This document shows, piece after piece, positions 1-8,802 of a stretch of 64,000 nucleotides of DNA. The notes under the pieces are model-generated. The model ran no database searches, had not been told where the DNA came from, and saw only the letters and a program-made list of their open reading frames with translations. The first letter of the stretch is position 1. Every line of letters begins with the position of its first letter. Source of the stretch: Streptomyces stelliscabiei (GTDB taxonomy: Bacteria > Actinomycetota > Actinomycetes > Streptomycetales > Streptomycetaceae); the NCBI RefSeq assembly GCF_014873495.1, contig NZ_JADBGF010000001.1, forward strand, positions 3,844,001-3,908,000, in the 5' to 3' direction. The position numbers and the translations under genes were made by a program.

Positions 1-33
1 CCGTTCCCGGCCCCGGCGCCGGGTTCTTCGCCC

Positions 34-519
34 TCAGTTGTTCCCCGTGGCCTCCTCGGCCGCCGGTTCGTCCGGCAGGCCGAGGAGGTTTCGCATGTGG
101 GCGTACTTGTGGGTCAGGCGGGTGCGGGTGGGTTCGTCCAGGACGGCGAGGCGGGCCGGGTTCGCGTTGTGGGCGAGGTCCGACTGCTTGACGAGGAGGG
201 CGCCCGGGGTGTCGAGGATGCGGGCGGCGTACGCCTCCGGTCGTTCGCCCTCGCGCTTGGTCAGCGCCCGCACGATGGCCTTCGTGCGGGCGGTCAGGGG
301 GGCCTCGGTGAGCCAGGTCTCGGTGAGGGCGCCGTCCTCGACGGCGTCGTGCAGCCAGGCCGCGGCGATCTGGTCATCGTCGCCGCCTCGTGCCGTGACG
401 CCGTCCGCCACCGCCTGGAGGTGCTCGGTGTAGGGGTGGCCGGCCTTGTCCGTCTGGGTGGCGTGGGCGGTTCTGGCCAGGGTTTCGACTTCGGGGAGGG
501 AGAGAGGGGTCGGGGGCAT
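34..519 (-). CDS. HD-domain phosphohydrolase-like protein (RelA/SpoT-type HD fold)
   Basis: A 161-residue protein made almost entirely of an HD metal-dependent phosphohydrolase fold. Visible motifs are the helix with HATQTDKAGHPYTEHL (residues about 19-34), where H33 is a likely metal ligand, and the HD pair in AAAWLHDAVED (H57, D58). This arrangement is typical of the stand-alone hydrolase domain related to (p)ppGpp hydrolases. No synthetase, TGS or ACT domain is present, so it could at most hydrolyse a nucleotide or alarmone; the substrate is unknown. It is cytoplasmic, with no signal or membrane segment. It lies on the minus strand downstream of the phosphatase remnant on the same strand, separated by about 200 bases of repeats, so it is probably transcribed independently. 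The family call is firm; the alarmone link is inference. Confidence 0.8.
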   Translation of the reverse strand: MPPTPLSLPEVETLARTAHATQTDKAGHPYTEHLQAVADGVTARGGDDDQIAAAWLHDAVEDGALTETWLTEAPLTARTKAIVRALTKREGERPEAYAARILDTPGALLVKQSDLAHNANPARLAVLDEPTRTRLTHKYAHMRNLLGLPDEPAAEEATGNN

Positions 520-560
520 CGGGTTCCTGGCTCCTTCGGGTGGCGGGAGGCGGGTGGTCG

Positions 561-607
561 GTGGCGGGTGGGTGTGGCGGGTGGCGGGTGGGTGTGGCGG
601 GTGGCGG
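561..607. repeat. 20-bp G-rich tandem repeat
   Basis: A 20-base unit (gtggcgggtgggtgtggcgg) occurs at 561-580 and 581-600 with a partial third copy to 607. It lies just upstream of the HD-protein gene. It looks like a slipped-strand minisatellite; no function can be read from it. Confidence 0.75.
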
Positions 608-612
608 TCCGG

Positions 613-728
613 ATGTCGCCCCCGCCGCCCCTACCCGTCCCATCCTCAAGGGGCTGCGCCCCTTTGACCCCCGTCTGCCGGTCCGGTGGGGGTTCTCGCG
701 CCGTTCCCCGCGCCCCTTTCAGGGACAC
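613..728 (-). repeat. Streptomyces-type intergenic GC palindrome element, copy A
   Basis: Read on the minus strand, this stretch begins directly after the phosphatase stop codon and carries the sequence aggggcgcggggaac followed by a run of CCCCCACCGG and then aggggcgcagcccct, a hairpin-prone block. Very similar blocks follow rpiB (4300-4388) and malQ (about 40640-40950). Each lies immediately 3' of a minus-strand gene, so a role in transcript termination or mRNA 3'-end protection is plausible, though no T-tract follows. Confidence 0.6.
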
Positions 729-1902
729 CTACCGTGTCGCCGTCGGGCCTTCTCGGCAGATCAGGAGAAGGGCTCGGTCGTCGTTGACGTCCTTGGCCAC
801 GGCTTCGATGAGGTGCCAGGCGGCGCCGTGGAAGCCGCCCGCGACGTAGCGGTCGGCCTCGCCGGTGAGGCGGTCGATGCCTTCGACTATGTCCCGCTCG
901 GAGGTCTCGACGAGTCCGTCGGTGAACAGCATCAGGACGTCGCCGGGGCGCAACGAGCCCTTGACCGGGTCGAACTGGGCACCGTCGTAGACACCCAGGA
1001 GGGGGCCCTCGGCGGCCTTCTCCTCCCAGCGACCGGTGCCCGCGCTGAGCTGGAGGCCCGGGGGGGTGGCCGGCGGAGAAGAGTTCGTAGTCGCCGGAGT
1101 CGAGGTCGAGGACGAGGTGGATGGAGGTCGCGAAGCCCTCGTCCCAGTCCTGGCGGAGGAGATAGCCGTTGGCGGCCGGGAGGAAGGCGTGCGGTGGGAG
1201 CGATCCCAGCAGTCCGCCGAAGGCGCCCGACAGGAGCAGGGCGCGGGAGCCCGCGTCCATGCCCTTGCCGGAGACGTCGGTGAGGACGACTTCGAGGGTG
1301 CGGCCGCCGTTCGTACGGGCGGCCACGACGAAGTCACCGGAGAAGGACTGGCCGCCCGCGGGGCGCAGGGCCATCTCGCGGTGCCAGCCGACGGGCAGCT
1401 GCGGCAGCTTGCTCTGTACCCGGATGCGTTCGCGCAGGTCGAAGAGCATGGTGCCGCCGCGCCGCCAGGGCACGCCGACCCGGCTGCGGAACTGGGCGAT
1501 GAGGAGGCCGAAGAAACCGCAGGCGGCGACCACGAGCACGATGCCGGGCGTCACCCGGGCCGGGCCCTCGGGATAGGGGCCGAGCCGTACCGACTCCACG
1601 ATCAGCGCGGTCGCGGCGGCCGCGTACAGGCCGAGGAGGCTGGCGGGCCGCAGCAACAGGCCGCCCGCGACGATGGGCAGGACCAGGACGGCGGGTGAGA
1701 ACCAGACCTCGTTGATCAGCGTGAGGCAGGCGATCAGCGGGATCATCATCAGCAGGCCGACGAGGGCGATCCAGTCGGAGCCGTCCCCGCGGAAGTAGTC
1801 GACGGCGGATTTGCGCACGCCGGTGCGGACCCGGTGAACCAGCTTCTTCATCCGGGCCGTGAGCGTATCGGCCGCCGCGCGCCGCTCTCGTCCTGCTGCC
1901 AT
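729..1902 (-). pseudogene. SpoIIE-family PP2C phosphatase with membrane domain, frameshifted
   Basis: A membrane-anchored SpoIIE/RsbU-type serine phosphatase split between two frames. The first frame (starting at 1902, or at an internal ATG for MKKLVHRV) gives a basic N terminus, three or four membrane segments (about residues 45-140) and the start of the phosphatase domain with SGDFVVAARTNG and VLTDVSGKGMDAG, whose aspartates bind metal. After FSAGHPPG the sense continues only in another frame as LQLSAGTGRW to the LFTDGLVETSERD motif and a stop at 729. The junction is a run of seven G on the plus strand at 1060-1066; one base fewer would restore a protein of about 389 residues. Such proteins dephosphorylate anti-anti-sigma factors. 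Either a sequencing error, a phase-variable tract, or a genuine null mutation is possible. Confidence 0.8.
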
Positions 1903-2127
1903 TGTTCGGGACCTTATCCATCGGACCAGCCCCTGTGCACAGGAGGTCCTACTTGTCCCCCTTCCGAGGGCCGGTTCACGACGAATCTCACACAGATCTC
2001 ACACCGGAACGCGTCCTTCGGCCCCCGTGCGCCCTCCGTGCGGCACCTGGGAAGGATCCCACGTCGCGCCGCGACGCGCGGGGCAAATTCGCTCGCTCGC
2101 GCCGGAGCGCCCTGCTAGGCATGGCGT

Positions 2128-3372
2128 ATGACGACTGAGCTGCGGCCACTGCGCAAGGAAGACTGGAACGTCTGGTACGACAACCTCGTCCGCGCCTTCG
2201 GCGGCACCCCCGAACCGCCGGAGGAGCGCGAGTTGTGGCAGGCGCTCACCCCGTACGACCGCTCCGTCGGCGTGTGGGAAGGGGACCAATGCGTGGGTAC
2301 GGCGGGGGCGTTCGACTTCCGTCTCGCGGTGCCCGGCGGCTCGGTCGTCCCCGCGGCGGGCGTCACGATGGTCGGTGTCGCGGCCACGCACCGTCGGCGC
2401 GGGGTGCTGACGTCCATGATGCGGCGGCAGTTGGACGACATCCGCTCCTGGGGCGAGCCGCTGGCCGTGCTGACCGCGTCGGAGCCGGCGATCTACGGCC
2501 GGTTCGGATACGGCCTCGCCACGCGCCGGCTCACCGCCGACATCGACACCGCCCGGGTACGGCTGTCCGTACCGCCGGGCACCGATGACGTACGGCTGCG
2601 CTACGCCGACCCCGCGGAGGTGCTCGACGCGTGCGAGGCGGTGTACGCCCGGCAAGTGCCGGAGCGGCCCGGGATGCTGGCCCGGCGGCCCGGCTGGGCG
2701 CAGGCGGACCTGCTCGACACGGAACGCCATCGCAACGGGGCCTCGCCCCTGCAGTGCGTGGTGGCCGAGCGGGCCGACGGCGACGGTTCCGGTGTGGTCG
2801 GGTACGCGCGGTTCCGGATCAAGTCCGACTGGGGGCCGAGCGGGGCGGAGGGCGTCGTCCAGGTGAGCGCGCTCCAGGCCCTGGACCCCGCCGCGCGCGC
2901 CGCCCTGTGGCGGTTCCTCTTCGACATCGACCTGACGTCGCGCGTCGTCGCGCACCGGCTGCCCGTGGACGAGCCCGCGCTGCACCTGGTGTCGGACATC
3001 CGCCGCTGCGGACTGCGGATGACGGACGACCTGTATCTCCGGCTGGTGGACGTCGGCGCGGCCCTGCGTCTGCGGACCTATCAGGCGCCGCTGGACGTGG
3101 TGTTCGAGGTCGAGGACTCCTTCTGTCCCTGGAACGAGGGGCGTTGGCGGCTCACCGGCGACCCGAAGGGCGCGACCTGCGAGCGGACCGCCGACGCCGC
3201 CGATCTCTCCCTGTCCGTACGGGAGTTGGGGTCGGCCTATCTGGGCGGTGTGAGCCTGTCCGCCCTGGCCGCGGCCGGGCTGGTGCGGGAGCTGCGGGAG
3301 GGGGCGCTGGCGGAGGCGTCCGTGGGGTTCCTCGCGTCGGGGCCGGCGCCCTGGCTGCCGCACGGGTTCTAG
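2128..3372 (+). CDS. Eis-like GNAT N-acetyltransferase
   Basis: A 414-residue protein with the architecture of the Eis (enhanced intracellular survival) family: an N-terminal GNAT domain, a second degenerate GNAT-like domain and a C-terminal SCP2-like domain. The acetyl-CoA loop is visible as VGVAATHRRRGVLTSMM (about residues 82-98), followed by the family signature SEPAIYGRFGYG. Eis enzymes acetylate amines on aminoglycosides, peptides and proteins, usually as hexamers; the physiological substrate in streptomycetes is not known. The length matches the family (about 400-420). It starts with ATG at 2128 and is divergently oriented from the phosphatase remnant, so the 225-base gap upstream must hold both promoters. 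It appears to be a single-gene unit, ending 37 bases before the convergent glycosylase. Confidence 0.88.
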   Translation: MTTELRPLRKEDWNVWYDNLVRAFGGTPEPPEERELWQALTPYDRSVGVWEGDQCVGTAGAFDFRLAVPGGSVVPAAGVTMVGVAATHRRRGVLTSMMRRQLDDIRSWGEPLAVLTASEPAIYGRFGYGLATRRLTADIDTARVRLSVPPGTDDVRLRYADPAEVLDACEAVYARQVPERPGMLARRPGWAQADLLDTERHRNGASPLQCVVAERADGDGSGVVGYARFRIKSDWGPSGAEGVVQVSALQALDPAARAALWRFLFDIDLTSRVVAHRLPVDEPALHLVSDIRRCGLRMTDDLYLRLVDVGAALRLRTYQAPLDVVFEVEDSFCPWNEGRWRLTGDPKGATCERTADAADLSLSVRELGSAYLGGVSLSALAAAGLVRELREGALAEASVGFLASGPAPWLPHGF

Positions 3373-3409
3373 GGCGCGGAGCCCGAACCCGACCCGGTGG
3401 GCCGGGGGT

Positions 3410-4234
3410 TCACCTCTGCTGGCAGGACGGGCACCAGAAGAGGTTGCGGGCGGCGAGGTCGGCGGTGCGGATCTCGCCGCCGCACAGATGGCAGGGCATG
3501 CTCGCCCTGCGGTACACGTACACCTCGCCGCCGTGGTCGTCGACGCGGGGCGGGCGGCCCATGGCCTCGGGCGTGTGTTCCGGGCGGACGGTGTCGATGC
3601 GGTTGTGCCGCACCCCCTCGCGCATGAGGCCGACGAGGTCGGCCCAGATCGCGTCCCACTCCGCCGGGGTGATGTCCCTGCCCGCGCGGTACGGGTCGAT
3701 GCCGTGCCGGAAGAGGACCTCCGCGCGGTAGACGTTGCCGACGCCCGCGATCACCTTCTGGTCCAGGAGCAGCGCCGCGATCGTCGTTCGGCTGCGGGAG
3801 ACACGGGCGTACGCGCGGGCCGGGTCCGCGTCGGCGCGGAGCGGGTCGGGGCCGAGGCGCGCGTGCACCGCCTGCTTCTCGGCGTCCGTGACCAGGGCGC
3901 AGGTCGTCGGGCCGCGCAGGTCCATGTACGACGTGTCGTTGCGCAGCCGCAGGCGGACGGTGTCCGTGGGCGGGGGCGCGGGGGCCGGCCCGAAGGTGAC
4001 CTTGCCGAAGAGGCCCAGGTGGATGTGCACCCGTTCCTCGGCGTCCGGGTCGCCGAAGTGCAGGAAGAGGTGTTTGCCGTGGGCCTCGGCGGTGTGGAGT
4101 GGGGCGCCGGTGAGGAGGGCCGCGGCGTCACTGAACTTGCCCTGGGGGCTGGTGACGTGGGTGGGCCGGCCGCCACCGCCGAAGTGGGCCAGGCAGTCTT
4201 CGGCGAGTCGGTGGATGGTGTGCCCCTCCGGCAC
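3410..4234 (-). CDS. Fpg/Nei-family DNA glycosylase/AP lyase (endonuclease VIII-like)
   Basis: Base-excision repair enzyme of 274 residues. The GTG start at 4234 is chosen because the mature protein of this family must begin Pro-Glu: the sequence reads (M)PEGHTIHRLA, giving the catalytic N-terminal proline and glutamate after Met removal. The beta-hairpin lysine lies in HGKHLFLHFG, the H2TH region contains DQKVIAGVGNVYRAEVLF, and the C-terminal zinc finger is Cys-x2-Cys...Cys-x2-Cys (CHLCGG...FWCPSCQ). The PEGHTIHR start is typical of the actinobacterial Nei group acting on oxidised pyrimidines rather than of MutM; the substrate range is inferred. It follows rpiB on the same strand across a palindromic repeat, so co-transcription is uncertain. 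Confidence 0.9.
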   Translation of the reverse strand: MPEGHTIHRLAEDCLAHFGGGGRPTHVTSPQGKFSDAAALLTGAPLHTAEAHGKHLFLHFGDPDAEERVHIHLGLFGKVTFGPAPAPPPTDTVRLRLRNDTSYMDLRGPTTCALVTDAEKQAVHARLGPDPLRADADPARAYARVSRSRTTIAALLLDQKVIAGVGNVYRAEVLFRHGIDPYRAGRDITPAEWDAIWADLVGLMREGVRHNRIDTVRPEHTPEAMGRPPRVDDHGGEVYVYRRASMPCHLCGGEIRTADLAARNLFWCPSCQQR

Positions 4235-4299
4235 GGGGTCCTCCGGGGGTTCGGCAGGGGGGTGGGGGGTGGGGGGTGGCAGGCGTGCGATTTCGGGTG

Positions 4300-4388
4300 C
4301 GGGTGGGGTGGGGGTTGCCCGCGCAGTTCCCCGCGCCCCTGGCGTGCGGGGGCTGCGCCCTCTGCACGCCAGGGGCGCGGGGGGCGCC
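4300..4388 (-). repeat. Streptomyces-type intergenic GC palindrome element, copy B
   Basis: Located immediately after the rpiB stop codon. On the minus strand it forms a long stem in which ccgcgcccctggcgtgc pairs with gcacgccaggggcgcgg around a short centre, followed by ggaactgcgcg. It is related to copies after the phosphatase gene (613-728) and after malQ (about 40640-40950). The strength of the stem makes it a likely factor-independent or stalling terminator for rpiB. Confidence 0.7.
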
Positions 4389-4874
4389 TCAGCCCTGGGG
4401 GTGGTGTGCCGGGATGGGCGGGAGGTCGCCGGTTGTTTCGTACGCCGCCAGCATGTCGATGCGGCGGATGTGGCGCTCGTCACCGGAGAACGGGGTGTTG
4501 AGGAAGGTCTCGACGAACTTCGTCGCGTCCTCCTGGGAGTGCATGCGGGCGCCGACGGCGACGACGTTGGCGTTGTTGTGCTCGCGGCCCAGCGCGGCGG
4601 TCTCGGCACTCCACGCGAGGGCGGCGCGGACGCCGGCCACCTTGTTCGCGGCGATCTGCTCCCCGTTGCCGGAGCCACCGATGACGATGCCGAGGGACCC
4701 GGGGTCCGCGGCCGTGCGCTCCGCCGCGCGGAGGCAGAACGGCGGGTAGTCGTCCTGGGCGTCGTAGATGTGGGGACCGCAGTCGACGGCCTCGTGGCCG
4801 GCGGCCTTCAGCCACTCCACGAGGTGGTTCTTGAGTTCGTATCCGGCGTGATCAGAGCCGAGGTAGACGCGCAT
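4389..4874 (-). CDS. rpiB: Ribose-5-phosphate isomerase B
   Basis: Interconverts ribose 5-phosphate and ribulose 5-phosphate in the non-oxidative pentose phosphate pathway. The 161-residue length and the motifs LGSDHAGYELK (phosphate/ring-opening site), DYPPFCLRAA and GIVIGGSGNGEQIAANK are diagnostic of LacA/RpiB isomerases. The GSGNGEQ sequence places it in the mycobacterial-type subgroup, in which a glutamate supplies the catalytic base instead of the cysteine used by enterobacterial RpiB. It is a cytoplasmic homodimer in characterised relatives. The ATG start at 4874 is the only sensible one. Its promoter must lie in the 275-base divergent region shared with the amino-acid permease. The call is firm. 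Confidence 0.95.
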   Translation of the reverse strand: MRVYLGSDHAGYELKNHLVEWLKAAGHEAVDCGPHIYDAQDDYPPFCLRAAERTAADPGSLGIVIGGSGNGEQIAANKVAGVRAALAWSAETAALGREHNNANVVAVGARMHSQEDATKFVETFLNTPFSGDERHIRRIDMLAAYETTGDLPPIPAHHPQG

Positions 4875-4950
4875 GGTCCGAGTGTGACACGCGCGTTTCG
4901 GCGCGGCACGACGGGGTGCTGACCGGCGAAACCTGACACCGGGCCAGAGA

Positions 4951-4972
4951 ACCTCAAGTAAACCTCAAGTAA
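4951..4972. promoter_or_regulatory. Two perfect 11-bp direct repeats, candidate regulator site
   Basis: The unit acctcaagtaa occurs twice back to back (4951-4961 and 4962-4972), about 180 bases before the permease start and 80 bases before the rpiB start. An 11-base period puts both units on one helix face, the spacing used by OmpR/PhoB-type and SARP winged-helix regulators in Streptomyces. No regulator gene lies alongside, so this is a pattern-based suggestion. Confidence 0.45.
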
Positions 4973-5149
4973 CGATCTGGATTCAAAGGCCCAGGAACAC
5001 TTTCGCCTCCGATTCACTGGACCGATCTTTATGGCGGCCCACCCGGCTCCCGGCTGCCGACTCTCGTTTCCCGCTCGTACGAGAGTCGATCGGGGGTCGC
5101 TGGGCAGACGCACGGAAGTCCCCACGACGGCGCAAAGGAAACCTCCCCC

Positions 5150-6607
5150 ATGACCTCGCAGCCGACCCTGCCTCCCCAGGCGGACGATCCAGACTCGTCC
5201 TCTCCCCCCTCCCCCGGTCTGCACGCCGGCCTCAAGAACCGTCATCTGTCGATGATCGCGATCGGCGGTGTGATCGGGGCCGGCCTGTTCGTCGGATCGA
5301 GTTCCGGCATCAGGACCGCCGGTCCCGGCATCCTCCTGTCCTACGCGCTCGTCGGCACGATGGTGGTGCTGGTGATGCGGATGCTCGGTGAGATGTCCGC
5401 CGCGAACCCGACGTCGGGGTCGTTCTCGGCCCACGCCGACCGCGCGCTCGGGCGCTGGGCCGGGTTCTCGATCGGCTGGCTGTACTGGTTCTTCTGGGTC
5501 GTCGTGCTCGCGGTCGAGGCGACCGCGGGTGCGGTGATCCTGGAGGGCTGGATCCCGGCGGTGCCGCAGTGGGGCTGGGCGTTGATCGTGATGGTCGTGC
5601 TGACCGCCACGAACCTGGTCTCGGTGGGCTCCTACGGTGAGTTCGAGTTCTGGTTCGCCGGGATCAAGGTCGTCGCGATCGCCGCGTTCATCGTGGTGGG
5701 CGGTCTCGCGGTGTTCGGCGTACTGCCGGGGGCCGACACCGACAAGGCCGGGCTGTCCAACCTGACCGACCACGGCGGGTTCCTCCCCCACGGCCCGGGC
5801 GCGATCCTCATCGGTGTCCTGCTGGTCGTCTTCTCCTTCATGGGCAGCGAGATCGCCACGCTGGCCGCCGGGGAGACGGAGAACCCGCAGAAGGCCGTCA
5901 CCAAGTCGACCAACAGCATCATCTGGCGGATCGGCGTCTTCTACCTCGGCTCGATCTTCGTCGTGGTCACGCTGCTGCCGTGGAACGACCCGTCGATCAA
6001 GGAGAAGGGCTCCTACGTCGCCGCCCTGGACTCCCTCGGGATCGCGCACGCCGGTCAGATCATGAACTTCATCGTGCTGACGTCGGTGCTGTCCTGTCTG
6101 AACTCCGGTCTGTACACGGCCTCGCGCATGGCCTTCTCGCTGGGCGAGCGCGGGGACGCGCCGCGCGCGTTCGGCCGGACGAACGCGCGCGGTGTGCCGA
6201 TGGCGGCCATCCTCTCCTCGGTGGTGTTCGGGTTCGTCGCGGTCATCTTCAACTACTTCTTCCCCGAGGGTGTCTTCCTCTTCCTCGTCAACTCCTCCGG
6301 CGCGGTCGCCCTGTTCGTGTGGCTCGTCATCTGCTTCTCGCAGCTGCGCATGCGCAAGATCATCGAGCGGGAGACGCCGGAGAAGCTCGTCGTGAAGATG
6401 TGGCTGTACCCGTATCTGACGTGGGCCACGATCGGACTGATCCTCTTCGTCCTCGGCTACATGCTCACCGACACCGAGCACGGCAACCGCGAGATCCTGC
6501 TGCTGTCGCTGCTGGTCGCGGCGGTCGTCGTCGGCATCGCGGTCGTCAAGGACAGGCTCGGCGGGCGGAAGTCCGCCGCCACCGAGGTGAGCGACAAGGT
6601 GCACTGA
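5150..6607 (+). CDS. Amino acid permease (APC superfamily, AAT/GabP-like)
   Basis: A 485-residue, roughly twelve-segment inner-membrane transporter. The family hallmark at the first helix is clear: HLSMIAIGGVIGAGLFVGSS, the unwound substrate-binding segment, followed by GPGILLSYALVG. Further family features are SIGWLYWFFWVVVLAVE and the ETENPQKAV loop. It most resembles the amino acid transporter family that includes gamma-aminobutyrate and aromatic or cationic amino acid permeases of Gram-positives, using proton symport; substrate specificity cannot be set from sequence. The hydrophilic proline-rich N terminus (about 30 residues) is cytoplasmic. The gene is monocistronic, preceded by an 11-bp tandem repeat and followed by a strong hairpin terminator at 6623-6659. 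Confidence 0.9.
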   Translation: MTSQPTLPPQADDPDSSSPPSPGLHAGLKNRHLSMIAIGGVIGAGLFVGSSSGIRTAGPGILLSYALVGTMVVLVMRMLGEMSAANPTSGSFSAHADRALGRWAGFSIGWLYWFFWVVVLAVEATAGAVILEGWIPAVPQWGWALIVMVVLTATNLVSVGSYGEFEFWFAGIKVVAIAAFIVVGGLAVFGVLPGADTDKAGLSNLTDHGGFLPHGPGAILIGVLLVVFSFMGSEIATLAAGETENPQKAVTKSTNSIIWRIGVFYLGSIFVVVTLLPWNDPSIKEKGSYVAALDSLGIAHAGQIMNFIVLTSVLSCLNSGLYTASRMAFSLGERGDAPRAFGRTNARGVPMAAILSSVVFGFVAVIFNYFFPEGVFLFLVNSSGAVALFVWLVICFSQLRMRKIIERETPEKLVVKMWLYPYLTWATIGLILFVLGYMLTDTEHGNREILLLSLLVAAVVVGIAVVKDRLGGRKSAATEVSDKVH

Positions 6608-6622
6608 GATCCTGGCGTGCTC

Positions 6623-6659
6623 CGGGGCCCGGTGGCGGTTCGTCCGCCGCCGGGCCCCG
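6623..6659 (+). terminator. Intrinsic terminator after the permease
   Basis: A 16-base stem (cggggcccggtggcgg with one mismatch to ccgccgccgggccccg) closes a five-base loop and is followed by tttcg. It lies 15 bases after the permease stop and 37 bases before the convergent kinase stop, so it may serve both directions. Confidence 0.75.
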
Positions 6660-6695
6660 TTTCGTCGTCCGGGGGCCTACGGAGTCGTCCGGGCC

Positions 6696-8657
6696 CTATA
6701 GAGGGGTGAAGGTCTTCTCGACCTTCTCGTAGACCGGGAGGGCGCGGTCCTCGATGTCGGGGTGGTACCAGGTGGTCAGCTGGTACGACTTGCCGCCGGT
6801 GTTGAAGCCCAGGGACCGGACGTGCCAGGGCAGTTCCTGGGCGGTCACGGTGTACTCCCACACGACGGCGGGCTCGCCCCGGAACTCGGTCTCCTCCAGA
6901 CGGATCCGGGTGTATCCCGGCCCCTCACCGGTGCTCCTCTCCTTCTTCCGCCACTGCTCCATGAGGTCGCCGCGCGCGAGGGAGGCCTTGCCGACGATCT
7001 CCTGCCGGGCGTCGGGCGAGGTGTAGTGCACCTCCGCCCCGGCGTGCACCTCCCGCGAGAAGCCGTCCGGCGGCACCCAGGCGAACACTCCGGCCTCCGT
7101 ACGGGCACCGGGCGGCAGTCGGGGCGGGCGGGAGGTGCCGGCGACGGTGGGGGCGGGGGTGCCGGTGGGGGTCTCGCTGGAGTGGGACGCCGAGGACGAC
7201 GGCTTGTCGGTCCTCTCGTCGCGCGAGCCGTTCAGCGCTGGTACGAGGACCGCGGCTACGGCAGCGGTCGCGGCGAGGGTCGTGGCCGCGACGAGGGCCG
7301 GGCGGCGGTGCTTCGGCCGGGGGGCCGGGGGTGCTGTGGGGGTGGCGGGTTCTGCGCGGTCTGCGGGTTCTGTGGGCTTCGCGGGTTCTGCGGGTTCCGT
7401 GTGCCTTGGGTGGCTTGATGGCACGGGCGGGGCCTCGGAGGAGGCGCTGCGCGGCGGGGAGGGGGTGCGGTTGAGGACGGGGGTGGTGGGTCGGTCGGGT
7501 TGGGAAGTGGGGGCGAGGGTGGGGGCGGCGTACGGGTCCGACGCGGGCGGGGTCGGTTGTCGCGGGTCGGGGTGTGTGCGGGGGTGCGGTGCGGGCTCGG
7601 GGTGCGGATGCGGGTGCGGTGCGGGCTCGGGGGTGGGTCGGTTCCGTACGGTCGGCGTCGGCTGTATGGGGGTGGAGCGGGCGGTGGGTGTGGGCTCCGG
7701 GGGCACCGCGGGCTTCGCTGCGGGGTGCGCGGGGGCGGCTTCCGGCTCCTCCGCGTCGTCCGACGGCCCCGGCCACGTCGTCGGGGTGGTCGTGGGCGGG
7801 TCGGTGGCGATGTGGCGGAGCGTCTCGGTGAGTTCGCGCACGCCGGGACGGGACTCCGGTTCCTTCTTGAGGAGGGCGGCGAGGAGGTCGTGGAGGGGGC
7901 CTGCGGCCGTGGGGAGTTCCGGCTCCTCGTAGAGGACCGCGTGCAGGGTGGCGAGCGTGGTGGCGCGGGAGAAGGGGGAGCGGCGTCCGAGCGCCGCGCA
8001 GAGGGTGGCGCCGAGGGACCACAGGTCGGAGGGCGGCCCCTGCGGACGGCCGGAGACCCGCTCGGGGGCCATGTAGTCGGGGGAGCCGACGAGCATGCCG
8101 GCCATGGTGAGGGCCTCGGCGTCATGGAGGGCGGCGATGCCGAAGTCGGTGAGGACGGCGTGAGGGGCTCCTGCGCGTTTGACGAGGACGTTGGCCGGTT
8201 TGATGTCGCGGTGCAGGACACCCTGGGCGTGCACCTGGCCGAGCGCGTCGACGAGTTGGAGGCCGATCCGGGCGGTTGCCCGTACGTCGAGTGGGCCGTC
8301 CTGCGCCACGAGTTGCTCCAGGGAGCGGCCGTCGACCAGTTCCATGACGATCCAGAGCCGGTCGCCCGCGTCGACGACGTCGTAGACGCGTACGACGTGG
8401 GGGTGGTCGATACGGGCCGTGGCCCGGGCCTCCCGCAGGGTTCGCTCGCGCCGGGTGCGGCTGTCCTCCGGGTCGAGACCGTCGATCCGCATTTCCTTGA
8501 CGGCGACCTGCCGGTCGAGGATGTCGTCGGTGGCCCGCCAGACCCGGCCCATTCCACCCTGACCGATGCTTTCGACCAGGCGATATCGGTCGGCCACCAC
8601 AAGACCCGGAACACCGCCCCGCGTTATTTCCGGCACCCCCGTGCCCCCCTTCAACAA
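6696..8657 (-). CDS. Transmembrane Ser/Thr protein kinase (PASTA-less, Hanks type)
   Basis: A 653-residue receptor-like kinase. The kinase domain spans about residues 25-285: glycine loop IGQGGMGRVW (31-40), ATP-anchoring lysine K54 in VAVKEM, catalytic loop HRDIKPANVL (149-158), DFG at 171-173, and PDYMAPE substrate loop. A long, low-complexity proline/threonine linker (about 300-455) follows, then one membrane segment (PALVAATTLAATAAVAAVLV) and an extracytoplasmic C-terminal domain of about 150 residues without PASTA repeats. Its role is phosphorylation of cytoplasmic targets in response to an unknown outside signal. It is divergently transcribed from a sortase-type surface protein. The ATG at 8657 is used; a later start near VADRYRLVE would remove only non-conserved residues. 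Confidence 0.9.
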   Translation of the reverse strand: MLKGGTGVPEITRGGVPGLVVADRYRLVESIGQGGMGRVWRATDDILDRQVAVKEMRIDGLDPEDSRTRRERTLREARATARIDHPHVVRVYDVVDAGDRLWIVMELVDGRSLEQLVAQDGPLDVRATARIGLQLVDALGQVHAQGVLHRDIKPANVLVKRAGAPHAVLTDFGIAALHDAEALTMAGMLVGSPDYMAPERVSGRPQGPPSDLWSLGATLCAALGRRSPFSRATTLATLHAVLYEEPELPTAAGPLHDLLAALLKKEPESRPGVRELTETLRHIATDPPTTTPTTWPGPSDDAEEPEAAPAHPAAKPAVPPEPTPTARSTPIQPTPTVRNRPTPEPAPHPHPHPEPAPHPRTHPDPRQPTPPASDPYAAPTLAPTSQPDRPTTPVLNRTPSPPRSASSEAPPVPSSHPRHTEPAEPAKPTEPADRAEPATPTAPPAPRPKHRRPALVAATTLAATAAVAAVLVPALNGSRDERTDKPSSSASHSSETPTGTPAPTVAGTSRPPRLPPGARTEAGVFAWVPPDGFSREVHAGAEVHYTSPDARQEIVGKASLARGDLMEQWRKKERSTGEGPGYTRIRLEETEFRGEPAVVWEYTVTAQELPWHVRSLGFNTGGKSYQLTTWYHPDIEDRALPVYEKVEKTFTPL

Positions 8658-8802
8658 GTGACCTCATTTGCCACAGAAAAAACAAAAGGTCGCGCATTGG
8701 TCACACTTCGTGCCGCACCAGCATAGTGCCGAGAAATCTTGTGGTACCTCTTCAGAGGCCGTGAATTCAGGCACGGTCAGGGGGACGCAAGGGGGATGGA
8801 AC

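Noticed and set aside
6696..8657. Long plus-strand open frames opposite the kinase and its proline-rich linker
   Set aside because: They have the composition of antisense reading in GC-rich DNA, without conserved motifs or ribosome-binding sites.
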